NCBI GenBank assembly: GCA_003669605.1
Contig: QWOP01000077.1
Span: 1 to 64,000 of the forward strand
Direction of reading: 5' to 3'
DNA: 64,000 bases
Source of the DNA: Planctomycetota bacterium
Lineage (GTDB): Bacteria > Planctomycetota > Planctomycetia > Pirellulales > UBA1268
Position numbers and translations under genes: made by a program. Shown here one piece after another: positions 9,279-18,740 of the stretch; position 1 is the first letter of the stretch; each line of letters begins with the position of its first letter. The notes below the pieces were generated by a model. That model was not told where the DNA came from. It searched no databases and saw only the letters and a program-made list of their open reading frames with translations.

Positions 9279-10233
9279 CCGAGGTTTGCCGTTCGCCCCG
9301 CTGACAATTGTCGATGCCACCCCGGCTGCGGCGCCGTCGTGTGCGGCCCCGCCGGTGGCCTTCCCTGCCGGCCGCCGTTTGCCCCCCTGGCTGCGGCAGA
9401 ACCTCGCTCCCGGCGGAGGCCATGGCGAGACTGCGGGCCTGATCGCCGAACTTGGCCTGGAGACAGTCTGTTCGTCGGCCAAGTGCCCCAATCGGCTCGA
9501 GTGCTGGTCGGCGCGGACGGCGACCTTCATGATCCTCGGCAACGTCTGCACCCGCCCGTGCGGCTTCTGCTCGGTGCCCCGCGGTAAGACCGAGGCCCTC
9601 GAACTCGACGAGCCCCAGCGCGTCGCCGAGGCGGCCCGGCGTCTCGGCCTCAAGCATGTCGTGATCACGAGCGTCACCCGTGACGATCTTCCCGACGGCG
9701 GCGCCGACCACTTCCGCCGCACCGTCGACGCGGTGAGGGCCGCTACCGGTAACGCCACGATCGAGGTCCTGGTGCCCGATTTCCTCGACAAGCCGGGGGC
9801 GCTTGAGGTGGTAATGCAATCCCGCCCCGACGTCTTCAACCACAACACCGAGACGGTGCCCAGGCTCTACCGCACGGTCCGGGGGCGGAAGAGCCAGTAT
9901 CCCTGGACGCTCGAACTTCTCGCCCGTGCCAAGGCGATCATGCCCGGCGTGAAGACGAAGAGTGGCCTGATGCTCGGGCTCGGTGAAACGCGCCACGAAC
10001 TTCTCGAGGTGCTCGCCGATCTCCTCGCCCACTCCGTTGACTTTCTCACCCTCGGGCAATATCTCCAGCCGACGCTCGATTCGCTCCCGGTCGAGCGCTA
10101 CGTGCCGCCGGAGGAGTTTGACGAGATCGGCGGGATCGCCCGGCAGATGGGATTCAGGAAGGTCGCCTCCGGGCCCCTGGTGCGTTCGAGCTACCACGCC
10201 CGCGAGATGGCCGACGACGGCCGCGTTGCCTAA
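9268..10233 (+). CDS. lipA: Lipoyl synthase LipA (radical SAM)
   Basis: The protein has 321 residues from GTG 9268, which overlaps the preceding gene by 11 bases and has GGGAGG at 9253-9258 at ideal spacing. It carries both iron-sulfur sites of LipA: the auxiliary-cluster motif C-x4-C-x5-C (CSSAKCPNRLEC) and the radical SAM motif CTRPCGFC. The C-terminal RSSYHA motif that supplies the serine ligand is present. Other conserved segments are TSVTRDDLPDGGADHF, NHNTETVPRLY and KSGLMLGLGE. LipA inserts two sulfurs into protein-bound octanoyl groups of the E2 and GcvH proteins. Its partner should be an octanoyltransferase; the upstream LipB-like protein fits by position but lacks key residues. Confidence 0.97.
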   Translation: MSDDRGLPFAPLTIVDATPAAAPSCAAPPVAFPAGRRLPPWLRQNLAPGGGHGETAGLIAELGLETVCSSAKCPNRLECWSARTATFMILGNVCTRPCGFCSVPRGKTEALELDEPQRVAEAARRLGLKHVVITSVTRDDLPDGGADHFRRTVDAVRAATGNATIEVLVPDFLDKPGALEVVMQSRPDVFNHNTETVPRLYRTVRGRKSQYPWTLELLARAKAIMPGVKTKSGLMLGLGETRHELLEVLADLLAHSVDFLTLGQYLQPTLDSLPVERYVPPEEFDEIGGIARQMGFRKVASGPLVRSSYHAREMADDGRVA

Positions 10234-10261
10234 GTCTCAGGAAGTGGTTGCATCGAGGAGC

Positions 10262-11326
10262 TCACTCCGCCCCTTCGAGGCCATGTTCCTGGAGTTTTTT
10301 CCGCAGCGTGTTGCGATTGATGCCGAGGCGGGCGGCCGCCTTGAGTTGCACCCCGCCGCAGGCGGCGAGCATCTGGGAGATCAGTTCCCGCTCCACGCGG
10401 CTGACCACTCGTTCGAAGAGATTGTCGTCGTTCGGCGTGGCGGTCGTCATCCCCTGTTCCACGAGGTCGCGGGCGAGGCTGTCGAGGTCGCCGCCGCGCC
10501 CGGGGAGAGTCACGCTCGGTCGGTCTCCGCGGATTGCCGCCGGGAGTAGATCGATTGTCAGTTCGTCGCCGCTGGCCAGTACCACACACCGCTCGACGAC
10601 GTTTTGCAACTCGCGGACGTTGCCTGGCCAGTGATATTTCGCCAGCGCCGCCAGCGCCTCTTTCTGGATGTGAACGACGTAGCGATCGTTGGCGTCGTTG
10701 TAGATCGCGAGGAAGTGGGTCACCAGTTGGGGGATGTCCTCGCGGCGGACGCGGAGGGGGGGGAGGTAGATCGGTACGACATTCAGCCGGTAGTAGAGAT
10801 CCTCGCGGAAATTCTCCCGCGCTACCTCATCGAGGAGTTCGCGGTTACTGGCGGCGATCACCCGGGTATCGACCGAGATCGTCTCGGTGTCACCCACCCG
10901 TTCGAACTCACGCTCCTGGAGGACGCGGAGGAGTTTCACTTGCAACTTCGGCGTGGTGGAATTGATCTCGTCGAGGAAGATCGTGCCGGTGTGGGCCGCT
11001 TCGAACCGGCCGGCCCGGTTGGCGACGGCGCCGGTGAACGAGCCGCGGACGTGGCCGAACAGTTCACTCTCCAGCAGGCTCTCTGAGAGGGCTCCGCAGT
11101 TGACGCGGACGAACGGTCCGGATCCGCGGGGGGAGAGCTCGTGGATCGCCTTGGCGATCAGCTCCTTCCCAGTCCCGGTCTCGCCCACCAAGAGCACCGA
11201 TGCGTTCGACACGGCCACTTTCCGTGTCATCGCATACACCTCCTGCATCGCCGGACCGGCTCCGATCAGCCCCTTGATGGGGGGCGCGGAGGCACCGTCA
11301 CCGGGTTGGCTGGAGTGCTGCGGCAT
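10262..11326 (-). CDS. Sigma-54-dependent transcriptional activator without receiver domain
   Basis: I start the gene at ATG 11326 (354 aa); the open frame further upstream only runs through the preceding gene. Domain order is an AAA+ sigma-54 interaction domain, then a Fis-type helix-turn-helix. Walker A is GETGTGKE (48-55), the sigma-54 contact loop is GSFTGA (95-100, Ser instead of the usual Ala), and Walker B is TIFLDE (115-120). NFREDLYYRLNVVPI and WPGNVRELQNVVER are also present. The HTH is near 320-350 (LKAAARLGINRNTLRKKL). There is no receiver, GAF or PAS domain, so it is like PspF in architecture and must be controlled by other means. It overlaps the end of the upstream HEAT/pseudo-receiver gene by 29 bases, so the two are co-transcribed. 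Confidence 0.9.
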   Translation of the reverse strand: MPQHSSQPGDGASAPPIKGLIGAGPAMQEVYAMTRKVAVSNASVLLVGETGTGKELIAKAIHELSPRGSGPFVRVNCGALSESLLESELFGHVRGSFTGAVANRAGRFEAAHTGTIFLDEINSTTPKLQVKLLRVLQEREFERVGDTETISVDTRVIAASNRELLDEVARENFREDLYYRLNVVPIYLPPLRVRREDIPQLVTHFLAIYNDANDRYVVHIQKEALAALAKYHWPGNVRELQNVVERCVVLASGDELTIDLLPAAIRGDRPSVTLPGRGGDLDSLARDLVEQGMTTATPNDDNLFERVVSRVERELISQMLAACGGVQLKAAARLGINRNTLRKKLQEHGLEGAE

Positions 11327-13847
11327 CGACGGAAGGAGCCTTTGGCGAGGGCCTTGGACGGGTGAAGCCGGCAGGGTGAACGACGGGTGAGGGGGGGGCG
11401 AAGCCCGGACGGGGCGGGCCGATCGCGGGGGAGGCGCGCTTGGGCAGGAATCCGAGGATCGTGGCCGCAGTCTCCCGCAGCCCGGCGTCGGAACCGGCAT
11501 TGTAGCCTCGGCAGAGTTCATCGATTTCCTGCTGAGCAAGCAGCATCCCAAACCGCTCGACGTTTTCCCGCAGTGCCGCCAGCGCCAGGGCCCTGATCTG
11601 CGGGTCAACTTCCGTCAGGGCCTGTCCGACAAGCGTCGCCTGGGCTCCCGGGCGGCCGACGACAGCCAGCAGCTTCAAGGCGGCGGGGAGGAGGGAGGGG
11701 GTGGTGATGGCCAGTCGCGCGTTCTCCTCGCCGGCCGACAGATCGAATCCCTGGTGACCAAGGAGGGCGAGGATTTCGAGCGCCTGCCTTCCCCGCTCCA
11801 TGCGCTGCCAGGCCCGGGCCTGCCGCCAAGCGGGGTTGGCTGATTCCGCTTGGCTGATCGTGGCGAGCTCCTCCGGGAACCGTGGCGGCGCAAGGAGGGT
11901 TCCCGCAGCGTCAAAGGTGGGCTCAAAGAAACTCGGGAGGCGGTCGACGATCCCCACGCAGGAGTGAGCCCGTGCCTGGAGGATCAACGTCGAAAGTTTG
12001 CGTCCTCGGCCCAGGTCGTCGAGGGGATCGACGACGATCATCACCGGTGGCAGCTCGCCACGGCCCGGCTGGCGGAGCCCCTGGAGCGTTTCAAACGCGC
12101 CCGGGTGGGCGATCCGGGCTCCCAGCAGGACGAGGTTCGTGTCGACGCTGGAAGCCGCGGCGCGGAGGGCTTCGTGGCCGCTGGCCACCACCGTCGTCCG
12201 GTAGCCGTGCCGCGAGGCGTCGGCGGCGAGAGTGTTGGCAACAGCGAGGTCGGGGTGGGCGACCACCGCCCGGTCGACGCCCCGTGCGGTGGCGGCGCGG
12301 AGCAGGCGCTCAACCATCCGGCTGTTTCCCTTGGCGAGGCCATCGCCACCGGTCAGGGCCAGGGCCCGGGCGGCCGCAAAGGCGAGCGTTTCATTGGGGG
12401 CATCGACCAGTTTTACCAGCGTCTTTCGCGTGGCGGGGGGGAGCGCAGCGGCGGCTGCCTGGTCCGGTGCCGCGGTGTGCATCGCCTCGATCAGCTCAAC
12501 GGCCGCCACGGCCACCTCGGTCATCTCGCGGTCGAGTGCCTCTTCCAAAACGTCGGTAACGGCCCCGGGGTCGAGGCCGTCAGGACCGGTGAAGGCCTCT
12601 GCCAAACGGGCGGCTGGAATCCGCTCAAGCGCCGTCTCCGCCTCGCCGGCCGAGAGCAATAGCGACTCCACCCGAGTGAGGGTCACCAACCGCACCGCCA
12701 GTGGATCACGGGCGTCGAGGGCCTGCAGATCGCGGGCCAAGTGGGCGGCATCGATGCTCCGCGCCAGCCGCGCCGACACCTCCACCGGCTCCAGCCGGAG
12801 GGCCTGCTGATTCCACCGCCAGCGGCTCACCGTGGGGGGGCCCTCGGTGGGATGGAGGGGCACGTGCGGCATGCCCTGTGGCGACAGGATGCAATCCAGC
12901 CGGGTGGCCACAATCGAGATCGCCACGCCTCCGGTGGGGGGCTGGATCGTGTGATCGGGTTCGCCGGTGAGCCTGGCTGTGTGACGCGTGAGCGCCGCCA
13001 GTCCTGCCCGCTGGACTCCCGGCGGCGTGCCCGGCACCAGCGCAGGGGCGAGGAAGAAATCGGCCACATCGCTGCTGCCAGTGGCCTCCAGGGCGGCGAT
13101 CACTCCCTGCCAGTGATCCACATCACCGCTTCCCAGCCAGGCGAGCAGCGGTTGCCGGGCATCGGTGCCCATGTCGGAGATCAGTTCGCGGGCCAGAACG
13201 CGGGCCACGCGCTTCTCCGGGGAGGTCGACTGGAGGAGATCGACCAGACTTGGCAGGGAGTCGATCCGGGCGCGTGCCAATTCATCGACGGCTGCCTGCC
13301 GAACCGGTGCCGAAACGCTAGCCAGATCAGCGGCGGCCTGGGCCAGTCGCGCCGGATCCCGCCTGCGCTGGCGGGCGGCCTCCCGCATCGCATCGATGAG
13401 TTGCGGGCTGTCAGCGTCGAGTGGCCGGAGGCGACGGGCGAGGCGGAGCAGCGCCGCCTGATCGGCAAAATCGCCGAGGTCGGCAAGCAGTGTGGGACGG
13501 TCATCGCCGGCGTCGGCGACCGCGTCGAGCACTCGTTGGAACCAGGAGAGGGCCGCCGCATCGGCCTCGACGTCCGCGGCCCGGATGGCCGCATCGAGGA
13601 ACTCGCTGGCCGTGGTCCGTCTCTCCGCCAGCAGCGACTCAACCACCGCCTGCTGCAGGGAGTCGAGTGGCCGGGGCCGCGCGGGGCGGACAAGGACCGA
13701 TCGGACAAGGACCGATCGGGTGCCGTCGTGGTCGCGCTCGGGGAATGTCCACGGTCGCGTGGTAACTGGGCCGCAATTGGGGCAGGGTTGCCCCCCCCGG
13801 CTCGCTCCCGGCAGCGCCAACATCGAAAGCATGATCGCCGCCGGCAT
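11298..13847 (-). CDS. Exported HEAT-repeat protein with a degenerate receiver domain
   Basis: About 849 residues from ATG 13847, chosen because it begins a signal peptide ([18 protein letters not shown]) and lies just after argH; the frame is open into argH but that part is not coding. A CPNC pair follows the signal. Residues about 100-330 form HEAT-like helical pairs ([27 protein letters not shown]). Around 560-650 the sequence follows a response-regulator receiver: [19 protein letters not shown], a helix ending in [10 protein letters not shown], then [15 protein letters not shown], where the phospho-acceptor Asp is Gly. HEAT-like repeats return at the end ([15 protein letters not shown]). 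A 15-bp tandem repeat near the N-terminus encodes RSVLV twice. Role unknown; probably a periplasmic scaffold. Confidence 0.7.
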   Translation of the reverse strand: MPAAIMLSMLALPGASRGGQPCPNCGPVTTRPWTFPERDHDGTRSVLVRSVLVRPARPRPLDSLQQAVVESLLAERRTTASEFLDAAIRAADVEADAAALSWFQRVLDAVADAGDDRPTLLADLGDFADQAALLRLARRLRPLDADSPQLIDAMREAARQRRRDPARLAQAAADLASVSAPVRQAAVDELARARIDSLPSLVDLLQSTSPEKRVARVLARELISDMGTDARQPLLAWLGSGDVDHWQGVIAALEATGSSDVADFFLAPALVPGTPPGVQRAGLAALTRHTARLTGEPDHTIQPPTGGVAISIVATRLDCILSPQGMPHVPLHPTEGPPTVSRWRWNQQALRLEPVEVSARLARSIDAAHLARDLQALDARDPLAVRLVTLTRVESLLLSAGEAETALERIPAARLAEAFTGPDGLDPGAVTDVLEEALDREMTEVAVAAVELIEAMHTAAPDQAAAAALPPATRKTLVKLVDAPNETLAFAAARALALTGGDGLAKGNSRMVERLLRAATARGVDRAVVAHPDLAVANTLAADASRHGYRTTVVASGHEALRAAASSVDTNLVLLGARIAHPGAFETLQGLRQPGRGELPPVMIVVDPLDDLGRGRKLSTLILQARAHSCVGIVDRLPSFFEPTFDAAGTLLAPPRFPEELATISQAESANPAWRQARAWQRMERGRQALEILALLGHQGFDLSAGEENARLAITTPSLLPAALKLLAVVGRPGAQATLVGQALTEVDPQIRALALAALRENVERFGMLLAQQEIDELCRGYNAGSDAGLRETAATILGFLPKRASPAIGPPRPGFAPPSPVVHPAGFTRPRPSPKAPSVDAAALQPTR
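13688..13717. repeat. 15-bp tandem direct repeat, two perfect copies
   Basis: The 15-base unit GGACAAGGACCGATC occurs twice in direct succession (13688-13702 and 13703-13717). It lies inside the HEAT-repeat gene and encodes the pentapeptide RSVLV twice, keeping the frame. It looks like a recent slippage duplication. Confidence 0.9.
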
Positions 13848-13914
13848 CCACGCCGTTGGTCCCGTTCGCTGTCTGCCTGCCACGGGAGTCTCCCTGTCGC
13901 TCTTCGCCGGCCGC

Positions 13915-15363
13915 TCAGGCGCCGCCCGCGGCCCCCAATCGCTGCTGCCACGCAGTGATTTGGTCGGCCACGCGGGCCGGGGCGGTGGAGCCGAAACTAG
14001 CCATCCGTCCAACCGCCCTGGATGCCCCAAGTGCGCTCCGCAAAGTGCCGTTCCAGCCTGCGCAATCTGCCGAAAACTCCTCGTCGGCAAGCTCCTCCAA
14101 CGACACTCCCTTGGTCATGGCTCTGCGGACGAGTTTGCCGACCGTCTCGTGGGCGGTCCGCTGCGGGGTGCCGGCGGCGATCAGGGCCTCCATCAGACTG
14201 GTGGCATCGAGGTGGCCGCGGTCGAGCGTGGTGGCGATCCGTTCCCGATCGAAACGTGTCCCCGCCACCAGCGGCGCCGCGACGCCGAGGACCGCTTCGA
14301 GAGTGTCGATGGAATCGAAGAGCGGTTCCTTGTCTTCCTGCAAGTCGCGGTTGTAGGCGGTGGGGAGACCCTTGAGCAGCACCAAGAGCGACTGGAGGTT
14401 GCCGATCGTCCGCGCCGACTTGCCGCGGACCAGTTCCAGGACGTCAGGATTGATCTTCTGCGGCATGATCGAACTGCCGGTGCAGAAGTTTTCCGGGAGT
14501 CTGAGGAAGCCAAACTCCTCGGTGCTCCAGATGATCCACTCCTCCGCCCACTGCGAGAGGTGGACGGCACACAGGGCGATTACAAACGCCAACTCGCAGG
14601 CGAAGTCGCGGTCGCTGGCTCCGTCGAGGCTGTTGGCGGCCACGGCCTCGAAGCCGAGGGCGTGGCGGACATGCTCGCGGTCGATCGGCAGGCTCGTGCC
14701 GGCCAGCGCCCCCGAGCCGAGGGGGAGAATGTTGGTCCGCCGCCGGCAGTCGGTGAGGCGATCGCGGTCGCGATGGAGTTTCTCGCACCAGGAGAGCAAT
14801 TGGTGGGCGGCGAGCACCGGCTGAGCGCGGCGGAGGTGGGTGTAGCCGGGGATCACCAGATCCCGCTCCCGCTCGGCGAATCCGAGGAACGCCCGTTGCA
14901 GACCAGCCAAGCCGGCATCGATGCGGTCGATCGCCCGCCGGCAGAAGAGCCGCAGGTCGGTGGCCACCTGGTCGTTGCGGCTGCGGGCGGTGTGGAGCCG
15001 GCGGCCCGCATCGCCGAGCCGGGCGGTGAGCGCCGATTCAATGTGGAGGTGGATGTCCTCCTTCGAGATCGTGTACTCAAAGCGGCCGGCGCGGATCTCG
15101 GCGCGGATCTCCTCCAGGGCCAGGCGGATGGCGTCCGCGTCCGCCGGCGGCATCAGCCCGCAGGCGGCGAGCATCGCCGAATGGGCGATCGAGCCGTCGA
15201 TGTCGTCGTCCGCCAGTCGGCGGTCGAAGGAGACACTCTCCGAAAACCTCTCCACGCGGGAGTCGGTCGCCGATTGGAAGACCCCACCCCAAGCCTTGGG
15301 TGTGCCGGCGGTGGACCCCGGAGAAGAGTGGGAAGAAGTCAGATTCTCGGCGGAGTCGGCCAC
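13915..15363 (-). CDS. argH: Argininosuccinate lyase
   Basis: The protein has 482 residues from a GTG start, with AGGA 8 bases upstream. It splits argininosuccinate into arginine and fumarate, the last step of arginine synthesis. The fumarase/aspartase superfamily signature [12 protein letters not shown] is intact and holds the catalytic serine loop. Other ArgH landmarks are WGGVFQ near the start, [34 protein letters not shown], and [20 protein letters not shown]. The first 20 residues are a Ser/Pro-rich extension. No other arginine gene is nearby; the HEAT-repeat gene follows after about 70 bases on the same strand. Confidence 0.97.
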   Translation of the reverse strand: MADSAENLTSSHSSPGSTAGTPKAWGGVFQSATDSRVERFSESVSFDRRLADDDIDGSIAHSAMLAACGLMPPADADAIRLALEEIRAEIRAGRFEYTISKEDIHLHIESALTARLGDAGRRLHTARSRNDQVATDLRLFCRRAIDRIDAGLAGLQRAFLGFAERERDLVIPGYTHLRRAQPVLAAHQLLSWCEKLHRDRDRLTDCRRRTNILPLGSGALAGTSLPIDREHVRHALGFEAVAANSLDGASDRDFACELAFVIALCAVHLSQWAEEWIIWSTEEFGFLRLPENFCTGSSIMPQKINPDVLELVRGKSARTIGNLQSLLVLLKGLPTAYNRDLQEDKEPLFDSIDTLEAVLGVAAPLVAGTRFDRERIATTLDRGHLDATSLMEALIAAGTPQRTAHETVGKLVRRAMTKGVSLEELADEEFSADCAGWNGTLRSALGASRAVGRMASFGSTAPARVADQITAWQQRLGAAGGA

Positions 15364-15465
15364 GGTGCGTTCCTGTCGAGGCGTCGGGGGGGAAGCGTGT
15401 CACGGTGCGGCCGGGAGGGCCACGGGAAAAGTATGCCCTCCGTGGGGAGCGGGTACATTGCCCCC

Positions 15466-17598
15466 ATGACGACTCCCGGTGAATTCCTCGCTCCCGACGG
15501 CCGGCTGGCCGCCCGGCTCCCAGCTTGGGAATCCCGGCCGCAGCAGTTGGAGATGGCCGATTTGGTGGCTGCGGCCATCCAGCACCGTCGCCACCTGCTC
15601 GTCGAGGCAGGGACCGGCGTCGGCAAAAGCCTCGCCTACCTGATCCCGGCAGTCCTGGCTGCGACTGCCGACCAGGAGGAGGGGACGGCCGGATCGGCAG
15701 CCGCTCCGACGGCGGTCGCAGAGCGCGACGACCCCGCTGACGATCCCTCAGAATCGCCAACTGGCCGGCCCCGCCGCGTCGTCATCTCCACCCACACCAT
15801 CGCGCTGCAGGAACAACTCGTCGGCAAGGACATCCCGCTGGTGCAGTCGGTGATGCCGCGGGAGTTCTCGGCCGTCTTGGTGAAGGGGCGGGGCAACTAT
15901 CTCTCCCGGCGCCGGCTTGATCTGGCAATCGACCGCCGCGGCAGCCTCTTCCAGGAGCAGCGGGATCTCGATGAACTGGAGGAAATTCATCATTGGGCGG
16001 TGCGAACCGCCGACGGTTCGCTGGCCGACTTGCCTGTCAGTCCCAGCGACCTGGTGTGGGACGAGGTGCAGAGCGACTCGGGCAATTGCATGGGCCGCGG
16101 CTGTCCATCGCATGGCGAGTGCTTCTATTATGCCGCTCGACGGCGGATGGCCCGCGCCCAGATCATCGTCGTCAACCACGCCTTATTTTTCTCCGATCTG
16201 GCGCTGCGCCGCAGCGGAGCGAGCCTCCTTCCCGATCACGACATCGTCGTCTTCGACGAGGCCCACACCATCGAGGAAGTCGCTGGTGATCACCTCGGCA
16301 TCGGGGTCTCCAACGCTGCCGTGGAGCGGGTGCTGACGAAACTCTACTCCGAGCGTGGCCACCGTGGATTGCTCGTTCACTACGGGCTGGCAGACCTCCA
16401 AGCCGAGGTGCTCGTCTGCCGGAGGCTGGCGGAGGATTTCTTCGCTGCGGTTCGGGTTGCTGCGGGCGGGCGCGGCGACGGTCCGTGGCGGATCCCGCAG
16501 CCGCACGTCGTCCCCGATTCGATCGGCGACGCGCTTTTGAACATCGCCCGCCGGCTGCGCTTGGCTGCGGAGGGGATTGAGGCGGAGGCTGAGCGGCACG
16601 ATTTCTTCTCCCTCTCCGACCGGCTCACCGGGTTGGCAGGGAGTGTGCACGCCTGGCTGGGGCAGACCGAACCGGGAAGCGTGTGGTGGGTCGAGGCCAC
16701 GCGCTCGCGGCGCGGCCGGGAACGGGTCCGGTTGTGCGGGGCGCCGATCGATGTCGGCGCCACGCTGAAGCGCGACCTCTTCGACCGGGTCGGGACGGTG
16801 ATCCTCACCAGTGCCACGCTGGCGGTGGGGGGGGGAGGTGGCGGGACGACGGATCAGACTTCCGCCGCGCGGGGGGGCGAATCGGGGAAGTCGGCCGGAG
16901 TGCTCGGTGAGAGTCCGTTTGCGTACGTCGAGAAGCGGCTCGGCCTTGAGAAAACCACCGGCGTGCGGCTCGGCAGCCCCTTCGATTATGCCTCGCAGGC
17001 CGAGCTTGTCATCGTTGACCGCCTTCCCGATCCGAGTGAGCGGCAGGCCTATGACCGGGCCGTGGTGCGGATGATCCGCCGCTACGTCGATCGGACCTGC
17101 GGCCGGGCGATGGTGCTCTTCACGTCGTCGGCGTCGCTCGCGGCGGCCAGCGCTGAACTGGCGGGTTGGTGCGTGGCGCGAAACTACCGGCTCGTCAGTC
17201 AGGCCGACGGCCAGCCGCGGTCGAAGATGCTCGCCGATTTCCGCCAGGGGCCAGGGAGCGTCCTGTTGGGCACCGATGGCTTCTGGCAGGGGATCGATCT
17301 TCCTGGCGACCAGCTTGTGACAGTGATCATCACGAAGCTCCCCTTTGCGGTGCCCGACCGTCCGCTGGTGGCGGCTCGGATCGAGGCCATCCGTGCTGCT
17401 GGTGGCAATCCCTTCATGGAGTACCAGGTGCCCGAGGCGGCGCTCAAACTCAAGCAGGGCTTTGGCCGCCTGGTACGGACGAGCGAAGACCGCGGCCGGG
17501 TTGTGATCCTCGACCCGCGCCTGCTCACCAAGCCCTACGGCCGCGTGTTTCTCGACAGCCTGCCGCCGGCGAAGCTTGTCATCGAGCCGTATGAGTGA
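15466..17598 (+). CDS. dinG: DinG/XPD-family ATP-dependent DNA helicase
   Basis: About 710 residues from ATG 15466 (ATG 15433 is an alternative; neither has a clear ribosome site). Superfamily 2 helicase motifs are in order: GTGVGKS (49-55), [27 protein letters not shown] (263-267), [20 protein letters not shown] and [14 protein letters not shown] near the end. These mark a DinG-like 5'-3' helicase acting on R-loops or damaged DNA. The Fe-S domain holds C-x4-C-x5-C (208, 213, 219), but the first ligand position, usually NYLC, reads NYLS with Ser at 147. It is divergent from argH with about 100 bases between. A Ser-rich linker occurs near residues 85-100. Confidence 0.93.
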   Translation: MTTPGEFLAPDGRLAARLPAWESRPQQLEMADLVAAAIQHRRHLLVEAGTGVGKSLAYLIPAVLAATADQEEGTAGSAAAPTAVAERDDPADDPSESPTGRPRRVVISTHTIALQEQLVGKDIPLVQSVMPREFSAVLVKGRGNYLSRRRLDLAIDRRGSLFQEQRDLDELEEIHHWAVRTADGSLADLPVSPSDLVWDEVQSDSGNCMGRGCPSHGECFYYAARRRMARAQIIVVNHALFFSDLALRRSGASLLPDHDIVVFDEAHTIEEVAGDHLGIGVSNAAVERVLTKLYSERGHRGLLVHYGLADLQAEVLVCRRLAEDFFAAVRVAAGGRGDGPWRIPQPHVVPDSIGDALLNIARRLRLAAEGIEAEAERHDFFSLSDRLTGLAGSVHAWLGQTEPGSVWWVEATRSRRGRERVRLCGAPIDVGATLKRDLFDRVGTVILTSATLAVGGGGGGTTDQTSAARGGESGKSAGVLGESPFAYVEKRLGLEKTTGVRLGSPFDYASQAELVIVDRLPDPSERQAYDRAVVRMIRRYVDRTCGRAMVLFTSSASLAAASAELAGWCVARNYRLVSQADGQPRSKMLADFRQGPGSVLLGTDGFWQGIDLPGDQLVTVIITKLPFAVPDRPLVAARIEAIRAAGGNPFMEYQVPEAALKLKQGFGRLVRTSEDRGRVVILDPRLLTKPYGRVFLDSLPPAKLVIEPYE

Positions 17599-17752
17599 AT
17601 GGGTTTTGGGGTGTCGAGCAGGCCGTGGATAACCTGCCGGACCTTGCTGGACAGGCGGTCGCGAGTGCGTAGCGCTCGAGATAGCCGCGGAGTTCCTCCT
17701 CGACGTGGCCCGGCACGGGCCGAGGCAAAGCGGGCGACTGTATTGGCCCGCG

Positions 17753-17956
17753 CAGTGCTGCTCGTGATCGAGGTTGCGGATACCAGCCTGGCGTACGACC
17801 TTGGCGCGAAGGTGCCGCTCTATGCCAGGCATGGCATCCCGGAGGGGCCAGGCATGGCATCCCGGAGGCGTGGGTCATCGACGCGGCCACGCGGCAGACG
17901 CGGGTTTTTCGCCAGCCGATTGATTGGAGCGAGGCCAGAGCCCCGCGCCGGGTCGA
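17753..17956 (+). pseudogene. Uma2-family endonuclease fragment broken by a 23-bp tandem duplication
   Basis: The peptide AVLLVIEVADTSLAYDLGAK followed by VPLYARHGIPE matches the core of Uma2 (DUF820, PD-(D/E)XK-like) proteins. After this the frame shifts because a 22-base stretch at 17824-17845 is repeated at 17847-17868 (offset 23). In the second copy's frame the match continues as ARHGIPEAWVIDAATRQTRVFRQP, which is exactly how family members read on. Deleting one copy restores a continuous frame. Neither the N-terminal nor the C-terminal part of the family is present, so this is a truncated relic, about 65 codons long. Uma2 genes are abundant and often mobile in planctomycetes and cyanobacteria. 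Confidence 0.75.
17824..17868. repeat. 23-bp tandem duplication inside the Uma2 relic
   Basis: Two 22-base identical copies, starting GCCAGGCATGG and ending CCCGGAGG, lie at 17824-17845 and 17847-17868 and are separated by one base. The period of 23 is not a multiple of three and causes the frameshift in the Uma2 fragment. Confidence 0.92.
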
Positions 17957-17958
17957 AG

Positions 17959-18606
17959 TTACCCGGCCAGTTCCAGTTCCATCCAGGTGGTGGGATCGCT
18001 CTCCCAGGGATACTCAGGCGGCGCTCCGTACGGAATCCTCCCCAGGCGCCGGTCGATCACCGCGGCGAAGAAGCCGAGGCGCGGAATTTCCGCCGGATCC
18101 CAGCCGGGCAGAGCTGCGGCGGCGATCGCCGCATCGACGCTCCAGCCGTCGGCGAGCAGTTTGGCTTCGATCCGCACCGAGCCCTCGGGGAGCTCGGCCG
18201 GGATTTCGCTGGTGCGTGGGATCACCGCGGCCACCGCCACCGGTTTGTCGGCGAGCGTGCCGCCCCCGGTGGGGAGGAGAGCCAGCCGCCGGCAGAATCG
18301 CCCGGCACGATGGCTCTCGCCGGTGGGTCGGGTGGCGATCCAGAGGTGGAGGCCGTCGCTGTCTTCGGGCCTGGTGGGCTGACACCACCGCGACGCCCCC
18401 AGCCCCTTGACCTCGGCCCGCACCCGCAGGCCATCGTCGTTCCAGGCGAGCCAGAGGGAGACGATGTCGGGGGTGCCGACGATGGCCGCCAGCGACGGGA
18501 GCCGGCAGGCCTCGTCGAGGGGAGCAGCGGCGGGGGGCCAGAGCGTCTTCCGCTTCCGGCAGGGGAAGCGGAAGGTGAACAGGGCACCAGGATTGACCAA
18601 CGGCAC
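17959..18606 (-). CDS. CBM9-like (carbohydrate-binding/DOMON-type) domain protein
   Basis: About 215 residues from GTG 18606; I prefer this over the TTG at 18612 because GGAGG lies 7 bases before the GTG and only 1 base before the TTG. The fold pattern fits family 9 carbohydrate-binding-like domains: ASLWLAWNDDGLRVRAEVKG-type strands, SDGLHLWIATRP near the middle, RIEAKLLADGWSVDAAI, and a C-terminal WMELELAG. In the family, the GLHLWI strand follows an Asp-rich loop that carries calcium or ligand. There is no signal peptide, so it is either cytoplasmic or exported unconventionally. It is divergent from the NPCBM/heme gene at 18741. The exact ligand is unknown. Confidence 0.6.
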   Translation of the reverse strand: MPLVNPGALFTFRFPCRKRKTLWPPAAAPLDEACRLPSLAAIVGTPDIVSLWLAWNDDGLRVRAEVKGLGASRWCQPTRPEDSDGLHLWIATRPTGESHRAGRFCRRLALLPTGGGTLADKPVAVAAVIPRTSEIPAELPEGSVRIEAKLLADGWSVDAAIAAAALPGWDPAEIPRLGFFAAVIDRRLGRIPYGAPPEYPWESDPTTWMELELAG

Positions 18607-18740
18607 AGGCAAGCCTCCGCAGCGGCCCAGAAAAGGGCCATACTATACTGTTGCCCGTGCCAGGAGTGTTCTGGGCGGATCTGCCGGCCGCGAGGCCCTT
18701 GGCTCCCGTAGCGATTCCACGAATTCGAGGAGAATTGGCA

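Larger units (their letters stand above)
17599..17958. other. Gene-debris region between dinG and the CBM9-like gene
   Basis: This 360-bp interval lies between two convergent genes. Besides the Uma2 relic I see no intact gene. Open frames on both strands here are short and have no ribosome sites. No hairpin terminator with a T-run was found at either gene end. Confidence 0.55.

Noticed and set aside
17650-17730. Minus-strand peptide (GHVEEELRGYLERY) resembling the N-terminal part of IS91-type transposases
   Set aside because: Only about 15 residues agree and the zinc-binding cysteines that should follow are absent. It may be real debris beside the Uma2 relic, but it is too short to call.
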